A program made the translations under genes and the position numbers. This document shows positions 1 to 13,265 of a stretch of DNA of 64,000 bases, in pieces. Within the stretch, counting starts at the first letter, position 1. Each line of letters starts with the position of its first letter. Under the pieces are notes generated by a model that was not told the DNA's origin, did no database searches, and worked only from the letters and a program-made list of their open reading frames with translations. This DNA is from Melocanna baccifera (taxonomy: Eukaryota > Streptophyta > Magnoliopsida > Poales > Poaceae). The stretch spans positions 13,350,001 to 13,414,000 of the forward strand of contig CM070681.1 of assembly GCA_036346265.1 (NCBI GenBank), written 5' to 3'.

Positions 1-159
1 CGGCCCGAGGATCACGGTCACACCGATCTCGAGGCCTCGTTTTGGTTCCTACCACCTGCACGAGCGCCCAGAAGGCGGCAGCGCAGCTTCTCGTGGTTTG
101 GACCCAGGCTCGAACTCACGCCCGATTCGGTGAGCGGCGTCCTAGTGGTTCCAGTGGGC

Positions 160-360
160 ATACGGCAGGCAGTAAGAGTAATAATCAGCCAGCGTCCATC
201 ACTTGCTTCAAGTGTCACGAGGTGGACACTATGCTAGCAAGTGCCCTCGCAGGCGAGCCCCGACACCGATTCGCTTTGACTTGGGAGCCACACTGGTCGT
301 ACCCTACCCCGGGAGCGGGGCGAGCACCCGGCCGGGGTGAGGCCGCGAGGACGCGGTGGT
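160..360 (+). mobile_element. Retrotransposon gag zinc-knuckle remnant
   Basis: A CCHC-knuckle-like peptide starts at about 204 with CFKCHEV. The expected continuation (GHYASKCP) appears only after a one-base frame change at about 224, where a G seems to be missing. This is the usual gag nucleocapsid signature of LTR retrotransposons, so the left edge of the window is probably the decayed end of such an element. No LTR or pol is visible. Bases 360-900 hold no gene I can recognise. Confidence 0.45.
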
Positions 361-934
361 GAGAGGTCGGGTGAACCACGTCCACGCGAGGATGCCTGTG
401 CGGCGCGAGACGTTGTGACTCGATGCGTTTCGCATACATTCGATTCACCGCGTTTATTTGATTACGAGCCGCGATTCGTTTGTTTCTCGAGTTGCTTTAA
501 AGCAACAATTGAAAATCGTTGCTCTTGGATCTGTTCTTTAATCCAATCCCGGATCGAGTTGAGGTCCAACTGGTTGTCGAGTTAGGATAACCATTGAGGA
601 GTTGAGTTCAGTGGCGATTTTGTTGGATATGCGATCTCAGATGTAATCTTGGGTGATTGTCTGCTGCAGCAGTAAACTCCTTTATCTTATTACTTGACTA
701 CAACTCGGGTGCTTATTTGTCATCGTGAGGCAAGAGGAAGCGGGCTACCAAACCCTAGGTGTGCTCACGGGATGGGGAGTTACTAAGTTGGAGAGGGGAG
801 AGGAGTTGGGAGATGTGGGGAGAAATGATGCTAGGGTTTTGGAATTCGAGGTTGCTTCGAGGTCTCATACTTAGCATATTTCTGTTGTTTATGTGAGGAG
901 AGGAAAGAGGGAGCGAAGAATCTACCATCATTAA

Positions 935-1463
935 CTAGTTTTTTAAGTAGTAAAAATAGAGATCAACATCCAAAAAAAATACACAACATGCATGAATCAA
1001 AAGAATAACAACACAGGAAAAAAAGCGCAAAAAAGAGAGAAAGAAAAGGAAAAAAAACCGTCGTCTTCCCTCTCGTACTAGTCTCAAACCGACACCTCCA
1101 CACCACCACCCCACCAACCCGGGTCCAACCCAAATCACGTTAACGTAGAACGCGACGATATCTCAAAAAAATTACGCGTCAATTTCTTCTTCTTCTTCTT
1201 CCTGAATACCCAAATCCAAACCCACGATTCCCTCGCCATTTCCAAGCCGCGAACCCTTCGATTCCTCCCCCTCCAGATCTCTCTCGAGTCCCCCCACTGG
1301 ATAGTTGGTACAGAGATTCTCGATTTCGCAATAGAGGGACCGGTTTTTAGGGTCCCTGTGCGCGCCAATTCGATTCGATTCGGTTGCATTGGCCTCTAGG
1401 GATAGGGTTTGGCGGAATTGATGCCTCCCCGCCTCGCGTGACCACTCCCTGGGAGATCTCCAT
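935..1463 (+). promoter_or_regulatory. Upstream region and CT-rich leader of the coiled-coil gene
   Basis: The stretch before the first ATG is CT-rich with a run of CTT triplets (about 1183-1202), typical of plant 5' leaders. No convincing TATA box was identified. The transcription start is not defined by the sequence alone. Confidence 0.3.
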
Positions 1464-4400
1464 ATGGATCACAGGGGCGGCGGCGGGAACAGGAGTCGCA
1501 CCGATCTCCTCGCTGCCGGGCGCAAGAAGGTACTGAATCCCTCGAATTCGTATTTTATTTTTGCGATTTTTGTGAGGCTTTTTTCGATTTTTTGATCGAG
1601 TGTTTCGTGTCATTTGCATGCAGCTGCAACGATTCAGGAAGAAGAAGGAAAAGAGGGGTCCCGGCAAGAAGGCCGAAGCCGATGCGGATGCAGAGGCCGA
1701 GGAGGGGGCAGGGAAGGAGGGGGCCGACGGGGAGGAGGACGTGCCGGAACCAAAGTCTCCTGTTGGATTGAAGTTGCTTGCCGGGGAGAGCGGCAGCAGC
1801 CGTAGCACGCCATTTGAGGTGAAGATTGTGTTTCTGACTGTGAGATGGGGGTTTGAGCGAGTTATTGCTGTGTGTAATACTCATTTGTCAATGCAGGAAG
1901 CAGCGAGGTCGCAGGTGGAGCAATGCAACGGCCAGGGGCCTGGTACTGCTGTGTCCAGTGCAGTGGAGAATGCCGATGCTATGCCTGTACAGGAGGACGG
2001 TGATGGTTGTAATGTGCAGAATGTTGGTATTAGTGAGCAGGGGAGTTCAGAGCATGAAAGCCCTGGACCAGGTGATGGCGAAGATTCAGCAGTTCAGGCT
2101 ACCAGCGTAGATGTTGGTGGTGACCTTGTAGAAGGAGATCAGCGAGGGGAGGTTGATGTTGGTGAGAAACTGCCAGATTGTAATTTGAAGGAAAACATGG
2201 AGCTGCAGACTTCTTCTCAAGGTGACATAGCCGTTGATGGTAGCAACCAACTAGGGAAGACCAGCAGGTGGAGATGGATCCTGTTGAGAGGCCAACCAGT
2301 TCTGATTTCAAAGAAATTATGGAGGTGCCAATTCCTTCTCAAGACATCGGAGCTGACAATACTAATGATGGGGAGGAAGGAGCTCAAGAAATGGAGATGG
2401 ATGTTTCTAGGGGGCCATCAGATGGCAATATACAACAAGATGTCGAACCCACTGTTTCTGCTAAAATAGATGCGGAGACTGGGCATGAAGAAGAGTTGAC
2501 TCTTGCAGCTTCACATGAGATTTCTGAGAGTACTGAAAGAGGAGACAATGATGAAGAAGCTGATGGAGTGGGCAAAGAAGCTGTTCAAGAAGATGCAGGT
2601 ACAACATATGCAACAGAGGAACCTGTCACTACCGATGATTTTGACTTACAGGCTAAGTCAACAGGGACAGCAGGTATGCCACTGTGCGAGGAAAAGGCTG
2701 ATCCAGCTTTATCTGGTGGTGCTGTATCTTATGTCATCATGCCAGATCGTTTTGAGTATATCCAGAGGCATCTCTACGTGACAACTCTGTCGAGGGATTT
2801 TCTCCAGTTGCAGCTAGATGAGGATGCAGGCCTGAATTCGGATGTTACACTGTCTTCTGATGAAATTATCAAGCTCCAGGTACTATTGAAAGAAACTGAA
2901 GAAAGCAAGCTAGCAGTCAGTGAAGGGCTTCAGCAATGTAGACATGAGCTCTCCGACATGAATACTGTAAAGGGAGAACTTGAACTAATCGTGGCTTCTC
3001 TGAAACAGGAAATCAACACTAGCAACAGCAAATATGAACAGTTGGAGATCGAACTGCATTCCTCCGAGGAGAACACACAACAAGTCCTGAGCGAATTAGC
3101 TAACTGCCGATCATTGCTGGAAGCTCTACAAAAGGAGAACCAGGAGCTAACTACAAACCTTGCTTTTGAGAAAGAAGCCAGAAAGGAGGTTGAGGAGCAG
3201 CAGGAACATCTGTCTGGTGAAAACAAGAAGCATTTATCAAAGCTGTCTGACCTTGAACTTTGCTTAGCTTCTGTGCAAGAGGAAATGAATGCTGGCAGTA
3301 GCAGATGCGAAAGTTTGGAGTTTGACCTGTGCTCCTCCAAGGAGAACATTGAACATACTTTGACCGAACTGGCAAATAGCAGGGATTTATTGGAAACATT
3401 ACAGAAAGATAATTTGGATTTATCATCAAATTTTGCCTTCGAAAAAGAAGCAAACAAGAAACTCGAGGAGGATAATGTGTGTCTATATAATGAAAAGGAG
3501 ATCCTTTCATCAGTTCTGTCTGAACTAAACGACAAGTTGCATCTTTCATATGCCAAACATAAGCAGCTTGAGTTGCATGTGAAAGAAATGGAAACAAACT
3601 TCGGACAACTTATAGAGCAACTAATTGAGGAAAGGCTGTATGCAAGTAGCAGTGTCGATATTTACCAGTCTGTAATCAAAGAGCTGGATGCTAAGTGCAA
3701 TGTGGTGCTTGGCCAAGCCCAGACTGTCGTGCTTCAAGAAAATGAACTTCATTTGGACTCCTCAGAAATCACTGTTGAAAATGCTGAAAGAACAATTGCA
3801 AGTCCTGAACTTGTTGGCCATGGTAATAATCAGTATTCGCATCCTCTAGTCAATGAGAATGACTCATGTAACTCTACTGCTTTGCAGTCACTGAAGGGCC
3901 ATCTAGAGGTGGCTAAAGGTGATTTGCATGAACTTCAAAAGTTAGTAGAGAGGATTTCCTCTAGGTCCGATGGACGTGTTCTGGTATCAAAACTCATTCA
4001 ATCCTTTGAGTCAAAAGGAAATCAGGAAGATCCTGGTATGTCTGAGGGGGAGCATGATGATTTGCAAAAATTAACTCGGGAGATGATATGCTGCCTTGTG
4101 GAAAAGTTGAAGGCAATGACTTCAGATCTTGCAAAGACTGAAAAATATGTGGCCGAGCTGTATAACAGAATAGAACTTTCTAACAAGTCTGCAGTGCAGT
4201 GTGAAGCAGAAAGACAACATACTGCAATTCTTGAGGCCAAAATGGATGGTCTTGCTGGGAAGCTAAGCAACTACAATAACACAATTGATCAACTGCACAA
4301 TCAGCTTGCTAATGTACAACAGGATGCAGATACTCATGCTGGAAGGCTCGTTGATCAAGCTGAACTTTTGCAGAAGGATGTGACAGAAAGGATTTCCATT

Positions 4401-7400
4401 CTTGAGGAGGAGAGGACATCTTTAGAAAATTTGCTCGGTGAAGTAACCAATAAGCTCAGCTCTTTGAGAGGTACTATGTTTCCGAATGATTTGGGTGAAA
4501 GTGAAGGTCTCAGCTTTTGTGTTTTGAACTCTGTGGATCTTGCTGCTAAATCAATCCGAAGTCTTCAGGAGAAATTAGAGGCTGCTCAAAGTGATAATGC
4601 TAAGCTCAATACTTCTCTGGCGGAGCTCAGGAAAGCACATTCTGATGTTCAAGAGAAGAGTGAACAAGCATCTGGAATTGTTAAGGACCTGTACCATTCC
4701 CTGCAGGAACTTCTACGCGACTCACTTGGAAATTCAGATGAAGCAGGTGTAGGATATAATTCTGAGGAACCAATCGAAGCTCTGTTTAATCGGTTTGGAG
4801 GATATATTGAGCATTTGAAGAATTTGTTGCATCACTGTCATTCTTTGCTAGCAAACTATGCTGACCTAGAGTCAAGATTGTTGGGCAAATGTGAAGAAGT
4901 TGAAGAGCTCAACATGAGATGCAGTTCTCTAACAAAAAATATGAATGACATTTGCTTGCTGAATGAGGAGCTTAAGTCAGTTTCTTCAAGTAGAAATGCA
5001 GCGCAGGATGAACTGCATGGTAGATGCCTCACTATAGCAGAAAAATTGCTTGACCACTCTGCGAATCATTCCTCAGTAGTTCTTCCGTTGATGTCTAAAA
5101 GTGGTGAAGCTGAAATGTTCAGCAAGGAACATCATATTCTTACCACATTACTGCCATGTATTGAGGAGGGTGTGGCTTCATATATTGAGAAATTTGAAAA
5201 TGCAGTTGAAGAAATCCACTTATCAAAGACATGCTTGCAAGATGCCAATTTTTTTGACCAAATTTCATTTGACAGGTGGTCTTTGCCCTTGCCTGCGTTG
5301 ATCAAAGAAGGTATTGTACCCAAGTTTTGTGACTTGCAGGGCAGAATTGACCAGCTCAATGCATTAAACATTCAGTTAGAAGCTGAAGTTCCAATCCTGA
5401 GGGATGGCTTGAAAAAGCTGGACGAAGCTCTTGAAACTTCACACGCTGAACATCACAAAAAGTCTTTTGAACTTGAACAATCTGAGCAAAAACTTTCTTC
5501 TGTCAAGGAAAAGCTTAGTATTGCTGTTGCAAAAGGCAAGGGTTTGATAGTGCAACGTGACAGCCTTAAGCAGTCTCTGATGGAGAAGTCTGGTGAGCTT
5601 GAGAAGCTCTCACAAGAGCTGCAGTCAAAGGATGCATTACTGAAAGAGTTAGGAGCCAAGCTCAAATCCTATACAGAAGCAGATCGAATTGAAGCTTTGG
5701 AGTCGGAGCTCTCATACATACGGAATTCAGCTACTGCTTTAAGGGACTCATTTCTTCTAAAAGACTCTGTTCTTCAGAGAATTGAAGAAGTCTTAGAAGA
5801 CCTAGATTTGCCAGAACATTTTCATTCTGGAGATATAGTAGAAAAAATAGAACTGCTGTCGAAGATGGCTGTTGGAGCTTCTTTTACTGTTCCTGATGGT
5901 GATAAGAGATCCTCTGTGGATGGGCATTCTGAGTCCGGTGCAGCCATGGATAGCATAAATGATGAGCAAAACTCAAATTTAAATCCAGGGTCAGATGAAA
6001 TAAAGAACAAATATGATGAGCTGCATAGGAGATTCTACGAACTGGTGGAGCACAACAGCATGTTGGAACAATCTCTAGTGGAGAGGAACAGTCTTATACA
6101 GAAATGGGAAGAAGTCCTTGGTCAGATTAGCATTCCCCCACAGTTCAGAATGCTGGAACCTGAAGATAGGATAACTTGTCTGGGAAACAGACTATTGGAG
6201 GTTGAGCACGAAAGGGACACATTACAGTTGAAGATTGAGCACCTTGAGGACTCCTCTGAGATGCTAATTGCTGATCTAGAAGAATCACACAAAAGGATTT
6301 CTGAACTCAGTGCAGAGGTTGTTGCTATAAAGGCTGAGAAGGAATTCTTCTCGCAAAGCCTGGAGAAACTGAGATTTGAGTTCCTTGGACTCTCTGAGAA
6401 AGCAGTTCAAGATGAGTTTGTCAGAGATAGTTTGCGAAAAGATCTAGCTGAACTGCAGAAGTTAGCTGAAAAAACCGAGGAGAGCAAGCGTTATCATGAT
6501 ATGGAAATAGAGATCCACAAACTACTGGATTTGGTGCGGAATGTATTGCAGGATGGCAGTAATGGTGAAATTCCATTTACCTCTGGTGGTGGTGGTGGTG
6601 CTATACTGTGCTTGGGTGAATTGTTGAGGAAACTTTTAGACAAATATGGGACTCTTTTGTCAGAGTCAACTGTAGGCAATGCTGCTGAGAAGGAAATTCA
6701 TTTAGAGGAAACCAAGCTATCTAACGACACCTCTACATCAGAGACAGGAATAGATGACAAAGAGACATCAGAGACAGGTAGAGATGACAAAGACCATGCA
6801 CTAAACACTTTGAGTAATGAGTTAGAGCATGCTCGCAATTGTCTGGCCTTAGCAGAGCAGCAGCGTGATGAAGCTGTGGAGAAGGCACAATCACTAATAC
6901 TGGAAGTGGAGACGCTACATGCTCAACTAAACCAACTGCAGGAAGGTGGTGCTGAGCAGACTCAAAAGTATCAGTCACTTGTGCTTGAACTAGAATTGGT
7001 GGGTAAGCAGCGGGATGATCTGCAAGAGAAGCTAAATCAGGAGGAGCAAAAGTGCACTTCACTGAGAGAGAAACTAAATGTTGCTGTGAGAAAAGGGAAG
7101 GGCCTGGTGCAACACAGAGATAGCTTGAAGCAAACTATGGAAGAAATGAATGCTGTAATGGAGAAACTTAAAAATGAAAGGAAACATCACATAGAATCAC
7201 TTGAATCTGAGAAATCATTATTGATGGGTCGATTGGCTGAGAATGAGAACAGCTTGCATGATACAACCCAATACCTGAGTAAATTGTTAAATGCTTTGTG
7301 TACAGTGGATATTGCTCGAGAATTTGATACAGATCCAGTCACCAAGGTTGAAAAAATTGCAGAATTTTGCCTTGACCTACAGGCAACAGTGGTTTCATCA

Positions 7401-10400
7401 CAAGATGAAGTGAAGAAATCGAAACGAGCAACGGGGCTGCTTCTAGCTGAGTTAAATGAAGCTCATGAAAGGGCTGACAACCTGCAGGAGGAACTGGTCA
7501 AGGCAGAAGCTGCAGTTTCTGAATCCTCTAAACAGAACAATGTTATAGAGTCTGCAAGAGCTGATGCTGTTCGCCACCTGGAACATATTATGTATATACA
7601 GGCACAGACAAGAAGGAAACAAATAGATCATTTGAAGGAGTTGAACTCCACGAGCAGTCAACTAAGAGAAATCTGCTTTGAACTTTCACATCGTCTTGGC
7701 AACACATTCAGTAAGGATGTGGACCTTATCTGCTGTGTGGAGAGCTTCATGAAATCTTCTGGTAAATGGATGGATGGCAAAAATATGGTGGATATACCTA
7801 TAACGTCTAACCATCTTTTGTCCAATAGCATAAGCAGCAAGGTAAATTTAGGTTGTTAGTTCATGTTTCAATGTGTTTTCCTTCATTTCAATATACCCAC
7901 AGCACTTCGTATGGTTTATAAAGTTATACACTATTTTGAAGGTTAGACTGATGTTGATTAAGTGAACTCATTTTTTTGTTGCATTTACTACAGAAATGTA
8001 ATACCAGCTGATCATCTTGCATTTTGTTCATAATTAGTTAACTCCAATGTAATTTTCTTCGAATGAGATTTATAGTGTTAAAAATGAGACATATGAAGTT
8101 TCCACCATGTGATATTTCTTCTCACTGTCTCCGTTATTCTGGTTCACCATAAAAGAGATCAATGGGTTCCTTGGAATATGGTACTTCCATACAAGATGAC
8201 ACTCAGATGACCACAATCTTTCCTATGTTGAAAGTATAACAATACACAATTGTTGATGGCTTGGTGCTATATGAGATTTTGGGAATGTTATTCTTTTGGA
8301 TTTGTAATCACAGCTTTCTAATTGGTCTTAACTTGCCCTTCACAGAAGGCTCATATTCCAAATGCTGCACTGGAATTTACGATGGACGATACTGATGAAA
8401 GCCAGATTTTGCATCATCTTGCTATTGCATGCCATGCTGTATCGGATTGTGTAAAGGATTACAATGATCTCAAAAGAAACATTGACAAGCATGGTTTTTC
8501 AGTTGACCAGAAAGCAACAGAGCTATTTGATGTTATGTCCAACTTGCAGAACAGATTCACTTCGCAAAATAATGAGTTGGAATCTTTGCAAGAAAACATT
8601 GTTGAACTACAGTCAGATATCAAAGAGAAAGAAGAGGAGATTTTATCGATGCGCAGAAACATGAGTTTGCTTTACGAAGCATGTACTAGTTCAGTTGCTG
8701 AGATTGAAGGAATGACTGGTATGGAGTCTGGTAATCGGAGCTATTTTGCTGCGCAGAACCATTTACTTGCAGATGACCATATAAAATTTGTAGTTGACCA
8801 GTTAGTTGCGGCTGTAAAGACTGCTCGGAACAGTAGTGAAGGTAACACAAAGGAGCTAAAGGCCACTGTTCTTGAGTTGCAGCAGGAGCTTCAAGGAAAA
8901 GATGTGCAAATTAGTACAATCAGTGCGGAGCTTGCATCTCAGATAAGGGAAGCTCAATCTTCTGCAAATCAGCTTTCTGTTGAGCTTGAAGATGCAAGAA
9001 TGGAAGTACACAATTTGGAGAAACACGTTGAGATGTTGCTTAATCAGAAGAAAGCTTTAGAGACTCAAGTGAGTGAGCTTAAAGACATGGAGGCAGCAAC
9101 AATCGAGCAACGTGGAAGAATAAAGGATTTGACTGATGAACTAAGCAGAAAAGACCAAGGTGAGCTGATAGAGCTTTATTTAATTGAGTTTTCTTCTATT
9201 ACTTCCATTTTATTTATTGTTGCATCTTTTCAAATTGAAGAAATCTATACTTTTATTCCTACATTTGTTGGTATGTTTTTGGTGTATTGTACAGAGATTG
9301 AAGGTTTGATGCAAGCACTTGATGAAGAAGAAAAGGAGCTTGAAGTCTTGGAGAACAAAAGCAATGACTTAGAGCAGATGCTGCAAGAAAAAGAATTTGC
9401 TTTAAAGAGTATTGAAGTTTCTAGGACCAAAGCTCTTACAAAACTTGCAACAACTGTTGACAAGTTTGATGAGTTGCATAGCTTGTCTGAAAGTCTTCTT
9501 ACTGAAGTGGAAAGCCTTCAGTCACAATTGCAAGAGAGAGATTCAGAGATCTCTTTTCTGCGGCAAGAAGTTACAAGAAGTACTAATGAACTACTAACCA
9601 CTGAAGAGAGCAACAAGAAGTACTCGTCTCAAATAAATGATTTCATTAAGTGGTTAGAAACTGCAGTGTTGCAGTTTGGTGTGCATTGTGAGAGCACAGA
9701 TGATTATGATTGCACTCAGGTTCCTGTTTATATGGGTATGTTGGACAAGAAAATAGGATCTCTGGTATCTGAATCAGATGATTTAAGGTTAGCTGTGCAA
9801 AGCAAAGATTCTTTACTGCAGACTGAGAGGACCAAAATGGAAGAGTTGTTGCGTAAATCAGAGGCTCTAGAAGCTTCGTTGAGCCAAAAGGATTCTCAGA
9901 TAGGGTTGCTTCGTAGAGACAGGACATCAGGCCAACCTAGCAGATCTATAAATTTGCCAGGCACTTCAGAGATTGAGCAAATGGTACGCATGCTTTATTT
10001 TTCTATATGCAATTTACCTACACAAACTGGTAGAGCAAATTATTTTGGACTTAGTTTCTTTATTCATGCTTGCATATTTCAATTTGAATGCAGAATGACA
10101 AAGTAAGCCCAGCTGCAGTTGTCACTCAGATTCGAGGGGCACGGAAAGTTAATAACAACCAAGTCGCTATTGATGTAGAGATGCAGGAGGAGAAGCCATT
10201 AGATGATGATAAAGGTGAATATAGGTCATGCATATTAAATTCAGATTTGTAGTGTTAGTCTTGTTCTCTGATTGATTTCCCATTTGTTATTGCAGCGCAT
10301 GGTTTCAAGTCACTGACAATGTCACACATTGTTCCGAAGTTCACTCGACCTATATCAGATAGAATTGATGGGATGTGGTAAGTGCAATTTCAGTTCTCAC

Positions 10401-10557
10401 TGAATACCGATTGAAGGTGTTTTCCCATGGTCACTATTTTTTATTTGATTTTAACAGGGTCTCAGGTGATAGATTGCTCATGAGACAACCGACCTTGAGA
10501 CTGGGCGTCTTAATATACTGGATTGCACTGCATGCGTTGCTTGCTAGTTTTATTTGA
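1464..10557 (+). CDS. Giant coiled-coil, tail-anchored protein, TNO1-like (frameshifted in this sequence)
   Basis: Eight exons fit phase and GT-AG signals: 1464-1529, 1624-1818, 1897-7841, 8346-9159, 9295-9983, 10094-10214, 10296-10377 and 10458-10557. The start MDHRGGGGNRSR precedes a KRGPGKK/acidic segment, then about 2,400 residues of heptad-rich coiled coil. The protein ends in a hydrophobic segment, LRLGVLIYWIALHALLASFI, directly before the stop: a C-terminal membrane anchor. Coiled coil plus tail anchor resembles plant TNO1, a trans-Golgi protein that binds SYP41 and works in vacuolar trafficking and TGN fusion. At roughly 2,670 aa it is longer than Arabidopsis TNO1 and fits the longer paralogue class better. 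The motif KGKGL(I/V)..RDSLKQ occurs twice. Exon 3 changes reading frame near 2254: a G run has three instead of the expected four, which separates about 200 N-terminal codons from the rest. Family call is moderate; gene structure is strong. Confidence 0.75.
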
Positions 10558-11610
10558 AGGTTCTATGTAAAGGTGAGCGATGGTTTTACTAAGCTCCACT
10601 TAAGCTTTGAAGTTTGCACTGTTATAGCTTGGCTGTCTGGGGACCTGTGGTGAGCTGTGTTGTGCATGGTGAAACATGTTCTACTTGCATCTTTGCTTGA
10701 CTTTTTCCTTATCATTTACTTTCACTGAATTAAAAATCATATTTAGTTGAGTGAAAATTGAATGAAATTAAATGGTAATTTTCTTTCTTAAAAAAAATGC
10801 GCTGACACTAGCCAGCAACGACCCTATGTTGATTAGTAAGAGTGTGCTGCCTCCTTGTCATTGTTTTCGCGATGTGTTCAGATGGATTTTCTGTTTCACA
10901 AGCCTCATGGAACCATCCTTTTCCTTGATCATGTAATACCTGCATGGAGTTGTGCTTTTTCCCGCCATACTAACTAATTTCTCTGAATGGTATTCTGCAG
11001 CTGTGGTGATCTCCTTGGCGAGCTACTGTACAGTACTATGTCTATAGCTAGCTATGCAGAGCGAGCAGTCCGTGCTAATGTTGCTAATTCTTTTGAAAAT
11101 TGTTACCAAATACTCGAGCCGTGTTGGCGGCTGCGAGTCCTCTTCAGGGCGCCGTTCCCCCTCTTCCGCATGCATTGATCTTGCCTGCCTCAGTTGGGTC
11201 CAAGAGCACCTGCAGTGGCTATACAGATGGAAGAGAACTCCCCTGTACATACTCTCATTTTTGTTTGCTCTATTCTTTGCTTTTAGAAAGATGGAGTGCA
11301 TTTTATATGCTAGCATCTACATTATACGTAACAGGTTTACAGAAGAATGACAAGAAGTTTTCAAAGTTAGGATATCGGGATGGTACCAGCCCCCGTGTTC
11401 TCAAAGTTAGGGTATCGGGAATGACAATTATTTCATTATTACCACAGTGACAACTGCGATGAGAACATTATTACCACAATGTGTTACGGGCAGCTTTCAC
11501 ATTTCATATCTTATCAGTGAAACTGCAATGGGATTTGTAAGGATGTCGAGCTGGCTGAAAGTGCATGCCATGTTCGGTTTTACTTCGGCAATGTGTGGTC
11601 CCGCCCAAAT
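10558..11610 (+). other. 3' untranslated/intergenic DNA
   Basis: This follows the stop of the coiled-coil gene and may include spliced 3' UTR (an acceptor-like TTCTGCAG at about 10993-11000). A short direct duplication (TCAAAGTTAGG.TATCGGGA) occurs at about 11359-11380 and 11400-11420. No coding region is supported. Confidence 0.3.
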
Positions 11611-11618
11611 GATAGTAA

Positions 11619-11823
11619 GGGCCGTTTGGCTGGGCTCGATTTTAGATTTTGGGCTTCAAGCCGTTTTTTCAACCAAACGTTGGGACTTTGAAGCCTAAAA
11701 ATAAACTAAAAATTTAAAATCGAGTCTAAAATAAACTGTGAATTTAGAGCTTGGATTTTGTAGTTTTTTACGGAGCTTAACTTCGAAGCCAAAAAGAGAG
11801 GACGAGCGTGGTCAAACGGTACC
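11619..11823. mobile_element. Tourist-like MITE (205 bp)
   Basis: The element starts GGGCCGTTTGGC and ends GTCAAACGGTACC, an imperfect terminal inverted repeat. It is flanked on both sides by TAA (11616-11618 and 11824-11826). TIR motif, TAA target duplication and size fit PIF/Harbinger-type Tourist MITEs. It has no coding capacity. Confidence 0.75.
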
Positions 11824-11839
11824 TAACTTGAGTAAAAGT

Positions 11840-12880
11840 CATCACTGTGTAGAGATCGCAAAGTTTGGCTTTCGAGTACCCAGTGGAGCTCTTCGCCGAC
11901 GAGCATGCAACGATCGGACTTGTGTTTGACCATGCGGAGCTCTGCCCACCGACGCAGCTCTCAACCTCCACGCCGGCGAACACCACGAAATTCTCCTCGG
12001 CGTCATAGCGCTCCAGAGTCTCTTCGCCGATGAAGAACTTGCTGGAACCAAGGTGCACGGCGTAGGACGTTAACAGGAGCCACTCCTTGGGCGTATCGAC
12101 GTCCTTCCAGACGGCTTGCAGCACAGGCGGCCTCTCCGCGGCGGCGGCGGCGAGGTCGGACGCGACGGCCTTCGTCCCTCGACGAGATGCCGAACCAGAG
12201 CTTGTGCATGGGGACGTACTCGGCGCGGCCGCTGAACGGCAGCGTCCACTCGCCGGCCTTGCTCCACGCGCCGCTCGCCGTGTCGAAGGAGTATGTGCCG
12301 TTGCCGACGCTGCCCCTGGTGGACATCCAGACGTGCGAGCCGGCGACCACTGCGTAGGAGTCGATCCAGGTGGAGGCGGGAGAGCGCGCCATTGCCAGTC
12401 CCCCTAATGGCAGGGGATTCGGTCGTAGATGAGAGCCTCGAAGCCTCCGCCTCCTGCTGCCGTCGCCCTGCCTAGGGGTCCTGTCGAGGACGTAGAGGTT
12501 CTTGCGGATGGCGATGGAGATGGGCCAGCACTTGGGCGCGGTGAGGCTGGGCAGGGTGCCGACGGCGGCAAGGCCCGTCTGGTCCATGCGACCAGCTTGT
12601 TCTTAGAGGAGCATCAAGCCCGTCTCACTCAAGCTGCCCTCGCGCTGGGGAGGGTAGAAGCTCATGACGGGGCCTGGTCGGGAAGGCAACCGTCCTCCAT
12701 CGGCGGATCCCGGCGGCTCCGACGCCGTCAAGCTTTCTTCGTGACTTCTTTCTTGGGAAGAAGAAGCGCGACATGTCGATAAGGCGCAGCGTGCAGGTGC
12801 TGGGGACGGGACAGTCCGCCAGCAGATACACAAACCGCCGGAAACTCATCCTCCAAAGAAAAAAAATCAGCCTCTCGATC
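11840..12880 (-). pseudogene. Broken DUF1618/kelch-like rice family gene
   Basis: Read on the minus strand, blocks appear in family order but in different frames: MSFRRFVYLLADCPVPST near 12840, RLIDMSRFFFPR near 12780, YAVVAGSHVWMSTRG near 12340, GTYSFDTASGAWSKAGEW near 12280, and LQAVWKDVDTPKEWLLLTSY near 12110. These resemble a large rice family of DUF1618/kelch-like proteins of unknown function. At least three frame changes separate the blocks, so no intact protein can be made. The region is GC-rich, unlike its flanks. The family name is from memory of its motif style and is moderately certain; the pseudogene status is clear. Confidence 0.6.
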
Positions 12881-13265
12881 GATCCATCCGTCTCCCCTCG
12901 ATTGATCCGCAAGCTGCAACTGATTCTGAAAAAAAGAGAGTGAAAAGATCAGTACGTAGTATGAAATATTGAACATGATCTCAAACAGAATATTAACCAG
13001 CAACTAGGATTTGTTGATCTGTACCTCCTTTACAAGCCTACTAGTGGCTGCAGTTCGAAGCTGGTGAATTCAACAGCTAAAAGGTAAGGGATAGGAAGGA
13101 GGAAGACGTACGGTACGGAGGCCGGAAAAGAAGAGAAGTAGGGTTCTCCTTCCCTTCTACTTTGGGCTGGACTGATTGTGTTCTTCCCCAGCTCCTCCAT
13201 CTCAAAATTAAAAAGAATCACTATTCCATTGCAACGGCGGAAGACTACTTTCAATTGTGGAAGAA

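Noticed and set aside
2930..3556. Open minus-strand frame of 208 codons
   Set aside because: Antisense shadow of the coiled-coil exon; Ser/Phe-rich composition mirrors the Glu/Lys-rich real strand.
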